A stretch of DNA of 5,685 bases from Verrucomicrobiota bacterium. GTDB taxonomy: Bacteria; Verrucomicrobiota; Verrucomicrobiia; Chthoniobacterales; JAFAMB01. The position numbers were made by a program, and so were the translations under genes. Numbering within the stretch: position 1 is the stretch's first letter; each line of letters opens with the position of its first letter. This document shows, one piece after another, positions 1 through 5,433 of the stretch. The stretch spans positions 1-5,685 of the forward strand of contig JAFAVN010000403.1 in the NCBI GenBank assembly GCA_019242435.1, written 5' to 3'. The notes beneath the pieces are model-generated. The model was not told the origin of the DNA. It ran no database searches and saw only the letters and a program-made list of their open reading frames with translations.

Positions 1-894
1 GCGCATCCAGGCTCCGTAGTGGATAATCGATCCGCCGACGCTGTTCATCATCCGTCCCCGAGAAAAGGTCGCTTCCCGGTCCGGTGCTTCGGCATTTCTG
101 CGCCAGCGCGGAATTTCCGTGCCGAACTTCGGTCCCATGGTGGCCCGGCAGTAGTAAGCGGCCCCCAGCTCGTCGGGAAGATAGTCGGAATTCTGCCGGA
201 AAGGGCCTGGTTCAAACCCGATTACTTTCAAACCTGCCTTTGCCAGAATTGGGGCAACGATAGAATTCATTGAACCAACTCCAACCAGGATCACGTCGAC
301 TTCTTTGGCCGGCGCCGCTTGTCCTCTCAGGGGATCGAATCCGGCAATCTCCGAGGCCGGTATTCTCCAGTCATTTCTCAGGTCGGCTAACGATTGATAA
401 CGTCCACCTTTATCCGCCGGCACCTCTTGAAGATTCTCTGCCGCTGAATTTTCCAGCCATACCCCGGGATGCTTTATGACCTTCCAACCTGCCTTTCCTT
501 TGTTTCCACCATAGATTGGATCGGAAAACAAACCTTCCTGCAGATGAGTACGCAAAACTGCAAAAAACTCTCTGCCCGGAAATTCGGAGCAATGTAATAA
601 TTTACCTTGTTCCAAGGCAGAGATGATCGCGTCTTGCTCCTCGCCGCTAATTTCGATGAAACTTTTAAAACAACGCTTCCTAGCTTCTCGATCTAAGGCC
701 TCTAAGGCAAGACGGTAAAAGGGCTGCAAATGCGTGTAAGCACCGCTAAGTGCCTGATCAAGATAGTTAGTTACCCCAATCTGTGCGGCGCCCGGCCCGT
801 CGCCATCAGCCGGAAACATCCGTTCAAATATTGCGTCTAACATCGCATAATGATGTTGATTCAGCGAAATGCTTGCCGGGCGAACGGTATTCAT
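1..894 (-). CDS. Gluconate 2-dehydrogenase subunit 3-like domain fused to GMC flavoprotein oxidoreductase (3' part outside window)
   Basis: An open frame of 298 codons runs without a stop from ATG 894 to the left edge, so the C-terminal part is missing. Residues about 15-148 match the gluconate 2-dehydrogenase subunit 3 family (PF13618): RMFPADGDGPGA near 25-36, then FFAVLRTHLQEGLFSDPIYGG at 110-130 and GWKVIKHPG at 136-144. Residues 199-298 are the start of a GMC oxidoreductase: a beta-alpha-beta FAD fold with GVGSMN at 205-210, the ribose-binding acid E228 in GFEPGP, and the FAD loop VGGSIIHYGAW at 286-296. In known enzymes (gluconate 2-dehydrogenase, glucoside 3-dehydrogenase) these are separate subunits, and the small one carries a Tat signal. 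Here they share one chain, and the N-terminus (MNTVRPASISLNQ) has no twin-arginine or hydrophobic signal. The usual third glycine of GxGxxG is N210. The start is the only one available: the frame closes at TGA 925-927 and no other ATG, GTG or TTG lies between. No Shine-Dalgarno is seen. The role is probably oxidation of a sugar or glycoside; the substrate cannot be told. Confidence 0.88.
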   Translation of the reverse strand, partial: MNTVRPASISLNQHHYAMLDAIFERMFPADGDGPGAAQIGVTNYLDQALSGAYTHLQPFYRLALEALDREARKRCFKSFIEISGEEQDAIISALEQGKLLHCSEFPGREFFAVLRTHLQEGLFSDPIYGGNKGKAGWKVIKHPGVWLENSAAENLQEVPADKGGRYQSLADLRNDWRIPASEIAGFDPLRGQAAPAKEVDVILVGVGSMNSIVAPILAKAGLKVIGFEPGPFRQNSDYLPDELGAAYYCRATMGPKFGTEIPRWRRNAEAPDREATFSRGRMMNSVGGSIIHYGAWMR

Positions 895-965
895 GACGGA
901 TGATAGATACTTGTCAGTAGCGAATCATTACTTTTGCGAGTGAAGTTGAATTTGTCATCGGTCAT
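891..965 (-). CDS. Possible 24-residue leader or coupling ORF
   Basis: ATG at 965, two bases after the CoA-transferase stop, opens a 24-residue frame (begins MTDDKFNFTRKSND, ends SIYHPS). Its TGA overlaps the ATG of the GMC fusion gene as ATGA. An AAGG lies about 8 bases upstream of the mini-ORF start. The arrangement would let ribosomes leaving the CoA-transferase re-initiate and pass on to the fusion gene, which has no ribosome binding site of its own. The peptide resembles nothing I know, and an ORF this short can arise by chance, so it is offered only as a candidate coupling device. Confidence 0.22.
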   Translation of the reverse strand: MTDDKFNFTRKSNDSLLTSIYHPS

Positions 966-967
966 TC

Positions 968-2557
968 CTATCGCCTTGGCTGCAGTGTCATTCCCATCTT
1001 ACCCGGCTCAAACAACCTTCTATCCATCACCTTCAGGCTCGGACTAACTTTCAAGTCTGTATTAGCCTGTTCCAGAACATCTCTCTTAAGTTCGATGCCC
1101 GGCGCTATTTCAATCACGGTTAATCCCTCCGGCTCAAGCCTCAATACGGCTCGCTCGGTCACAAATAGGACCTGCTGTCCCTGTTCCCGTGCCCGTTTAC
1201 CGCTAAAAGTTACGTGCTCAACCTGTTGGACGAATTTCCGGTTCTTTCCTTCTTTCCGGATTACTAACTGTCCATCGTAAATATCCTGATCTAATCCTCC
1301 GGCAGTGAAATACCCGCAAAACGTAATTGCCCTGGCGCGAGCGGTGATATCAATAAAACCACCGGCGCCGGCGGTCACATGGGGGCGCGACGCTAACCGG
1401 GAGACGTTGACATTACCCTCAGCATCAACCTCCAGGAACGAGAGGTAAGTCCTGTCAAAACCGCCTCCCTGAAAGTAAGTAAACTGGTCCGGAGACGCCA
1501 TAATCGCATCCGCGTTCGACGCGCAACCGAACGCGAACCCCAGTAAAGGCATACCCCCGACGGCTCCTTGCTCGATTACCCAGGTTACTTGGCCGTGAAG
1601 GCCCTCTTCTAACAATATCCTGGGGACGAGAGCGGAAATACCGAACCCTAAATTTACAGCGTCGTCTTGGACCAACTCTGACGCTGCCCGGCGGGCAATT
1701 ACTTTGTCAATGCCCCATGCCGTCTGCTTAAAGCTACTCTCAGGGCGTAAGATCTCCCCGCTGATAGCCGGGTCATATACAGTCTGGGTGGTCTGCTTCT
1801 GATCGGGATCAACCAAGATGTAGTCTACCAGCATTCCCGGAATTCGGACATCCTGAGGTTTCAAGCTCCCGCGGGCAGTTAGTCTCTTCACCTGTGCGAC
1901 TACCAGCCCTCCGGAATTTCGGGCAGCAATTGCCTGGTCCAGAGCACCCAAATATGCCCCTTCGTTCTCCATCGAAATATTTCCCCGTTCATCAGCTGTC
2001 GTGCCCCGAACGATGGCAAGGTTGGGCGACACGGCCGGATAGAATAACCATTCCTCACCTTTGAACTCGATAACCTGCACGTAATCTCTAGGTGTGGATT
2101 GATTCATGGCGCCGCCTTGCAGTCGGGGATCGACAAAGGTGTTCAATCCAACTTTGCTCAGTATTCCGGGACGTCCCGCCGCCGCTTCCCGGTGCATGTG
2201 AAAGATGATACCGCTGGGCAGGTTGTAGGCCTCAATCTGGTCCTCGATAATCATCTTCCAAATGGCGGGAGAAGGCAGGGAACTGGGACCGCTGGGAAGT
2301 GAGCCGGCAATAACTCGTTTCAAAAGACCCGTCTGCGCCAGGTGATCAATGCCACCAATGCCGTACATATCACCAGCAGCGATCGGATGAACCGAGGTCA
2401 GTTCACGCGGACGGCCGTTCTTCCGATAATATTCGCCGACGGCACGCAGAGCCGCATCCGGACAACCTAACCCGCTCGAAGAACTGACCGACACTACTGC
2501 TTTATCCGGGATCAATGCGCCCAGCTCTTCAAATGAAATAACACGTGCTCTAGGCAT
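968..2557 (-). CDS. Family I CoA-transferase, YdiF / propionate CoA-transferase type
   Basis: This 529-residue protein has the two fused halves of the SCOT-like acyl-CoA:acetate/3-ketoacid CoA-transferases, and its length matches YdiF and clostridial propionate CoA-transferase (about 520-530). The N-terminal half begins ARVISFEELGALIPDKAVV and holds SGLGCPDAAL (28-37) and GSLPSGPSSLPSP (85-97). The C-terminal half begins near 283 (DKVIARRAA), with NLGFGI at 302-307. Glu329 in VIEQGAVGGMP is the expected catalytic glutamate, which forms the glutamyl-CoA thioester. GAGGFIDI (397-404) matches the conserved glycine-rich loop of the second half. The enzyme moves CoA between short-chain acids in the cytoplasm; the acid pair cannot be read from sequence. 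The start at 2557 fits the family's usual N-terminus, but the sequence before it (TTCTTCCACC) has no Shine-Dalgarno. The gap to the next gene downstream is 73 bases, which fits one transcript. A CoA-transferase among sugar-oxidation genes is unexpected. Confidence 0.93.
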   Translation of the reverse strand: MPRARVISFEELGALIPDKAVVSVSSSSGLGCPDAALRAVGEYYRKNGRPRELTSVHPIAAGDMYGIGGIDHLAQTGLLKRVIAGSLPSGPSSLPSPAIWKMIIEDQIEAYNLPSGIIFHMHREAAAGRPGILSKVGLNTFVDPRLQGGAMNQSTPRDYVQVIEFKGEEWLFYPAVSPNLAIVRGTTADERGNISMENEGAYLGALDQAIAARNSGGLVVAQVKRLTARGSLKPQDVRIPGMLVDYILVDPDQKQTTQTVYDPAISGEILRPESSFKQTAWGIDKVIARRAASELVQDDAVNLGFGISALVPRILLEEGLHGQVTWVIEQGAVGGMPLLGFAFGCASNADAIMASPDQFTYFQGGGFDRTYLSFLEVDAEGNVNVSRLASRPHVTAGAGGFIDITARARAITFCGYFTAGGLDQDIYDGQLVIRKEGKNRKFVQQVEHVTFSGKRAREQGQQVLFVTERAVLRLEPEGLTVIEIAPGIELKRDVLEQANTDLKVSPSLKVMDRRLFEPGKMGMTLQPRR

Positions 2558-2570
2558 GGTGGAAGAAGAA

Positions 2571-2816
2571 ATACCCAGCGTGCTCGGGAGGAGCCGCTTT
2601 GTTGGTCTCTAGATCTGCTAGCCGATAACCGGCGACTCCCGGGAATTTCCCTCGACCTTCCAATTTTAGTGAGGCGCCTGGATGAAAAGTTAACCGCTGG
2701 GTTATTCGCGGGAGCCGCCTGTTTGCGAGCCTTCCGGCTGGCATCGATCCTGTCGTCAGATTGCGGCGATTAATTTCGGAACAGGCGGAAGCGGCTCTCC
2801 TCCCGAGTCTGGGATA
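2571..2816. repeat. MITE-like palindromic element with imperfect terminal inverted repeats
   Basis: The outer ends mirror each other. CCCAG (2574-2578), CTCGGGAGGA (2583-2592) and GCCGCTT (2593-2599) on the left answer to CTGGG (2809-2813), TCCTCCCGAG (2798-2807) and AAGCGGC (2789-2795) on the right, with small indels. A second nested pair is CCGCCTGTT (2715-2723) against AACAGGCGG (2780-2788). Smaller hairpins lie inside, such as TAACC-GCTG-GGTTA at 2691-2704. TA dinucleotides flank both ends (2572-2573 and 2815-2816), as expected for elements moved by IS630/mariner-type transposases, though two bases could match by chance. The element fills most of the gap between the dehydrogenase and CoA-transferase genes. 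It could be a non-autonomous mobile repeat or a large folded RNA element in the operon leader. A 99-codon frame (2849-2550) reads through it but looks non-coding. Confidence 0.6.
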
Positions 2817-2849
2817 AGCCACGCGACAACGGAGAGATACTGCAGACAT

Positions 2850-2862
2850 ACGTGAAACCTCA
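2850..2862 (-). promoter_or_regulatory. Shine-Dalgarno-like GAGG with no convincing gene behind it
   Basis: Right at the stop codon of the dehydrogenase gene the minus strand reads TTGAGGTTTCACGT followed by ATG (2849). This is a well-spaced GAGG and start, and it is the only such pairing seen in the window. The frame it opens soon enters the palindromic element and ends 8 bases inside the CoA-transferase gene. It may be the remnant start of a gene interrupted by the element, or chance. Confidence 0.25.
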
Positions 2863-3882
2863 ACTATGATACTTCACCGATACTCGCTGGCCCGTTTTAG
2901 CCGCCTCTTTTACCGCTAAACCTACAGCTAACGAGCGAATACCGTCTTCGCCGCTGGCAAATGGCTGCCCTTGCCCGCGAATAGCGCTGTTAAAATGGCG
3001 GAGCGAATGGACATATAAATTTTCCCGCGGCCCGACGTCGACTTCCTTGCAAACACCGTCCCGGCAAAAGTATATCTCCCCGACCGGTTCCTGAGTCATC
3101 ACGTTCTTCGCAATTAGGGAACCTTCAGTGCCATGAACTTCGAGTCCGGTCTGTGTATGTTTGATCGCGAATGAGTCATGGAACATGGCCAGTGTTCCGT
3201 TTCGGAAATACATGGCTCCCATGACTGCATCTTCTACATCGCCTTGGCCGAGCCCCTGCTGCGCCGATCGAGCCACCACGTCTTCCACATCGTCATCGAG
3301 CAGAAAGTGGAGGGTATCAGCATCATGAACTGTAATGTCGAGAACGACCCCTCCGCCTGCATCTGGTTTAGTCAACCGCCATCCTTGTAAACGAGGTGGG
3401 AGATAGACCGCGTGAAACACTCTGGCCGCAAGTGGCTTTCCAATCGCGCCTTGTTTGATCAATTGGCGCATCTTACGGTGGATAACCGCATTCCGGAGAT
3501 GATGATTGGTACCGAAGACCAGGTTGTTTTGCTTGGCCGTGGCCACCATCGCTTCTGCATCCGTCAATGTCAGCGCCAGCGGTTTATCGGAAAGAACATG
3601 TTTCCCGGCATTCGCAGCCGCGATTGCTTGGGTTGCGTGTAATTCGTTAGTCGTACTAATGTAAACGGCATCGACTTCTGGGTCTTGCAGGAACTTCTGC
3701 AAATCCTGATAACCTCTGGGTATACCGTTCTCGTTGGCATAAGTTTTTGCGCGGCTAGAACTACTGCTCAAAACCGCTGTCACCTGGCAATCAGGCAAAG
3801 CGCGCATTGCCGGAATCATCCGGGTCTTAGCAATATCGCTGGCGCCGATTAAACCCCAGCGGATGGAGGTATTAGGTGGCAT
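2860..3882 (-). CDS. Gfo/Idh/MocA oxidoreductase, 1,5-anhydro-D-fructose reductase-like
   Basis: The 340-residue protein has an N-terminal Rossmann domain (about 6-125) and a C-terminal alpha/beta substrate domain. RWGLIGASDIA (8-18), ISTTNELHATQ (75-85), GTNHHLRNA (124-132), ARVFHAVYLPP (153-163), LQGWRL (165-170), DITVHDADT (182-190) and EVHGTEGSLI (248-257) closely follow, from memory, the Sinorhizobium NADPH-dependent 1,5-anhydro-D-fructose reductase. The catalytic residues reported for that enzyme (Lys94, Asp176, His180) line up with K100, D182 and H186 at a constant offset of six, and its NADPH-contacting Ala13 and Arg38 correspond to A18 and R44. The usual EKP motif is DKP here (99-101). 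The reaction expected is NADPH-linked reduction of 1,5-anhydrofructose to 1,5-anhydromannitol in the cytoplasm, but related family members act on other keto-sugars. The start at ATG 3882 gives a normal N-terminus and is preceded by TCCTCTAAA with no Shine-Dalgarno. It follows the LacI gene after 128 bases. Confidence 0.9.
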   Translation of the reverse strand: MPPNTSIRWGLIGASDIAKTRMIPAMRALPDCQVTAVLSSSSSRAKTYANENGIPRGYQDLQKFLQDPEVDAVYISTTNELHATQAIAAANAGKHVLSDKPLALTLTDAEAMVATAKQNNLVFGTNHHLRNAVIHRKMRQLIKQGAIGKPLAARVFHAVYLPPRLQGWRLTKPDAGGGVVLDITVHDADTLHFLLDDDVEDVVARSAQQGLGQGDVEDAVMGAMYFRNGTLAMFHDSFAIKHTQTGLEVHGTEGSLIAKNVMTQEPVGEIYFCRDGVCKEVDVGPRENLYVHSLRHFNSAIRGQGQPFASGEDGIRSLAVGLAVKEAAKTGQRVSVKYHS

Positions 3883-4010
3883 TTTAGAGGACGGGTAAGA
3901 GGTGATGGGTGAGAAGTGACTGGTGGCAATCAGTAATCAGTGTTTAGTTGATGGTTAGCAAGGTGTTAGTTGGTGGCGCCTATAGGTAGTTACTGATTAG
4001 TTATTACTAT
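3883..4010. repeat. Spacer of degenerate AATCAGTAA-type repeats
   Basis: The gap between the dehydrogenase and LacI genes contains AATCAGTAATCAGTG at 3929-3943, then TTACTGATTAG (about 3990-4000) and TTTACTGATTACTTT (about 4010-4024) in the opposite orientation, so the two sides can pair. Between them lie GGT/TGG-rich words (GGTGATGGGTGAG, GTTAGTTGGTGG). Such short degenerate repeats are seen between genes in several environmental phyla. The last LacI codons and its TAA stop fall in one unit. The spacer may weaken transcription or move RNA ends; no U-tract terminator and no promoter for the downstream gene is clear. Confidence 0.6.
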
Positions 4011-5045
4011 TTACTGATTACTTTCATTGCTATCGTGCTGCAACTTACCCGTCGACTCCCTTACAACCAGGCGAGGAGAGAGGATCACCTGGCGTAAGGG
4101 TGAGCCGGGGTCACGGATTCGGTTGAGGAGGAGATCGGCGGCGGTCTCGCCCAATTTGGCTGGGCTGGTATCGATGGTGGTCAGGCTCCCGGCCCGCGCG
4201 TCGGCGATATTGTTGAATCCGACGATGGAGAAATCCCGACCCGGTTCTTTACCTCGGCCCCGGAGTGCTTCGATTGCTCCGAAGGCGACCACATCGTTGA
4301 AACAGACGGCCGCGGTCGGTGCCGGAGAGAGCTGCAGAGCTGAAATCAGCGCATGGTAACCGCCTTGTCGAGTTGGCAGTTGCTCTACGAAAAGCTCTTT
4401 TCGATACTCAAGGGCATGTTTCTCCAGGCCCCGGCGATAACCTGAGAATCGTTGTTGCGCCGAGGTCAGTTGTGCGGGGCCGCCAATGAAAGCAATCCTG
4501 CGGTGACCTAAACCAACCAAGTGTTCGACTGCCAGCTCCGAGCCGGTGACATTATCAGTGCCGGCATAATCGACTCCGTCCATCGGCCTGGTAAACGCAA
4601 CTATCGGAGGCAACCGCCCTCCGGTGGGCAAGCCGGTTTTCTCCGAACCTTGTGTTGGACAGATTAGAATGCCATCAGCCGGATATTCGGACATCGATCG
4701 AAGCAACCGTTGCTGCTTTGCCAGATTTTCCGAGGTGTTACCCAAAATCGTTACCAGGCCGGCTGACCCCAGCCAATCTTCGATTGCCACAATGATCTCG
4801 GCAAAAAACGGGTTGGTAATATCCGAAACAATGAGCCCGATCGCATGCGAGCGCTGGCTTCGGAGACTCGCCGCACCACGGTGATAAACATATCTCAACC
4901 GATTAATCGACTGCAGAACGCGCTTTCGGGTCGCGGGCGCAACCGAAGGCACGTTTCGCAGCACAAGCGAAACGGTAGCTCGCGAAACCCCGGCATCGGA
5001 TGCGATGTCGAGCAGAGTGACACGTGGGGGAGAACTCGCGAGCAT
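4011..5045 (-). CDS. LacI/GalR-family transcriptional regulator
   Basis: A full-length 344-residue repressor. Residues 9-29 form the helix-turn-helix (VTLLDIASDAGVSRATVSLVL), followed by RNVPSVAPATRKRV and the hinge helix region RGAASLRSQ (56-64), whose leucine normally wedges into the operator centre. The periplasmic-binding-protein-like effector domain starts near 68 (AIGLIVSDITNPFF) and includes GTDNVTGSELAVEHLVGLGHRRIAFIGG (162-189), R199 in QQRFSGY, and CFNDVVAFGAIEALRGRG (248-265). The family's common GFDD motif is GFNNI here (276-280), a position that often contacts the effector, so ligand choice may differ from classical sugar regulators. It lies first in the co-directional set, and two identical palindromes sit in its upstream region, implying autoregulation. 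ATG 5045 is preceded by AGATATCT with no Shine-Dalgarno. The effector is probably a sugar derivative related to the dehydrogenase substrate (inference). Confidence 0.94.
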   Translation of the reverse strand: MLASSPPRVTLLDIASDAGVSRATVSLVLRNVPSVAPATRKRVLQSINRLRYVYHRGAASLRSQRSHAIGLIVSDITNPFFAEIIVAIEDWLGSAGLVTILGNTSENLAKQQRLLRSMSEYPADGILICPTQGSEKTGLPTGGRLPPIVAFTRPMDGVDYAGTDNVTGSELAVEHLVGLGHRRIAFIGGPAQLTSAQQRFSGYRRGLEKHALEYRKELFVEQLPTRQGGYHALISALQLSPAPTAAVCFNDVVAFGAIEALRGRGKEPGRDFSIVGFNNIADARAGSLTTIDTSPAKLGETAADLLLNRIRDPGSPLRQVILSPRLVVRESTGKLQHDSNESNQ

Positions 5046-5052
5046 AGATATC

Positions 5053-5064
5053 TAGATCGATCTA
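5053..5064. promoter_or_regulatory. LacI-type operator candidate 1
   Basis: TAGATCGATCTA is a perfect 12-bp palindrome with a central CpG, the form typical of LacI/GalR operators. It lies 8 bases before the regulator's start codon. A second perfect palindrome, TAGATATCTA (5045-5054), abuts it and reaches into the start codon. A repressor bound here would block elongation or translation-proximal DNA of its own gene. Confidence 0.65.
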
Positions 5065-5111
5065 AAGGCTGAATCAGTAGGAGAAGCGTGCTTCAAGTAC
5101 GTCTATCTTGT

Positions 5112-5123
5112 TAGATCGATCTA
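5112..5123. promoter_or_regulatory. LacI-type operator candidate 2
   Basis: A second exact copy of TAGATCGATCTA, 59 bp centre to centre from the first. It coincides with the predicted -10 region of the lacI promoter, so binding would directly exclude RNA polymerase. Two exact copies of a 12-bp palindrome this close are very unlikely by chance. Confidence 0.7.
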
Positions 5124-5147
5124 GTAACAGAAATGCTCCTGTGTCAA
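5118..5147 (-). promoter_or_regulatory. Predicted promoter of the lacI-led gene set
   Basis: On the minus strand a perfect -35 TTGACA (5147-5142) is followed after 18 bases by TAGATC (5123-5118), a weak -10 that forms half of operator 2. Transcription would start near 5110, giving a leader of about 65 bases that contains operator 1. The -35 is strong evidence; the -10 matches consensus at only three positions. Confidence 0.45.
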
Positions 5148-5232
5148 ACGGAATTTATTGTGCGCCGGCTTAAACGAGGGCTGCACCGTAGCCAATCGAC
5201 GCTAGATGCCATGGTATTGCCAGGCTGCCCGA

Positions 5233-5433
5233 TCAACAGCAGCCAGACAGCATGAATAATAAAATAACGGCGGCACCTACTGCCATCAGCACAGAACCAG
5301 AGCGCCAAAAGGCAAGCAAAACAAAACAGATTGCGATACGGCGAAAATCTCGGCGCTCTGAGACGACTTTTACTCCCATCGGCAAATCCGCGCCGGGTTT
5401 GAGCCTAAACCCAGGAGGTCGGAACATAAGCAC
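5233..5433 (-). CDS. Possible small membrane protein, unknown
   Basis: A 66-codon frame opens with GTG at 5433 (an in-frame ATG is two codons later). It shows a basic front part (FRPPGFRLKPG, then ERRDFRR) followed by hydrophobic stretches at about 33-43 (IAICFVLLAFW) and 46-63 (GSVLMAVGAAVILLFMLS), and ends LSGCC. This could be a membrane hairpin; the lipobox-like LSGC at the very end is odd because nothing follows it. The frame stays open upstream to TGA 5554-5556 with protein-like text (PLGFGIRAGWS) but no standard start, so this may be the tail of a decayed longer gene. No clear ribosome site and no family recognised. Confidence 0.33.
   Translation of the reverse strand: MLMFRPPGFRLKPGADLPMGVKVVSERRDFRRIAICFVLLAFWRSGSVLMAVGAAVILLFMLSGCC

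Noticed and set aside
2550..2849. 99-codon minus-strand frame with a good Shine-Dalgarno, ending inside the CoA-transferase start
   Set aside because: Its Arg/Ala/Gly-rich translation has no recognisable domain and runs straight through the palindromic element, so it is more likely a chance frame or an interrupted gene start.
3883..4024. CRISPR-like array from the AATCAGTAA units
   Set aside because: The units are short, degenerate, irregularly spaced and in both orientations, with no constant repeat-spacer period.
4027..4359. Plus-strand 110-residue frame opposite lacI
   Set aside because: Fully antisense to a clear LacI-family gene, with no recognisable motif.
5170..5195. Hairpin GGCT-ACGGTGC-AGCC as a terminator downstream of the small ORF
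   Set aside because: The stem is only four base pairs and is followed by CTCGTTT rather than a real T-run.
5133..5255. Plus-strand 40-residue frame divergent from lacI, just past operator 2
   Set aside because: No ribosome site, no protein-like pattern and no clear plus-strand promoter; too short to support.
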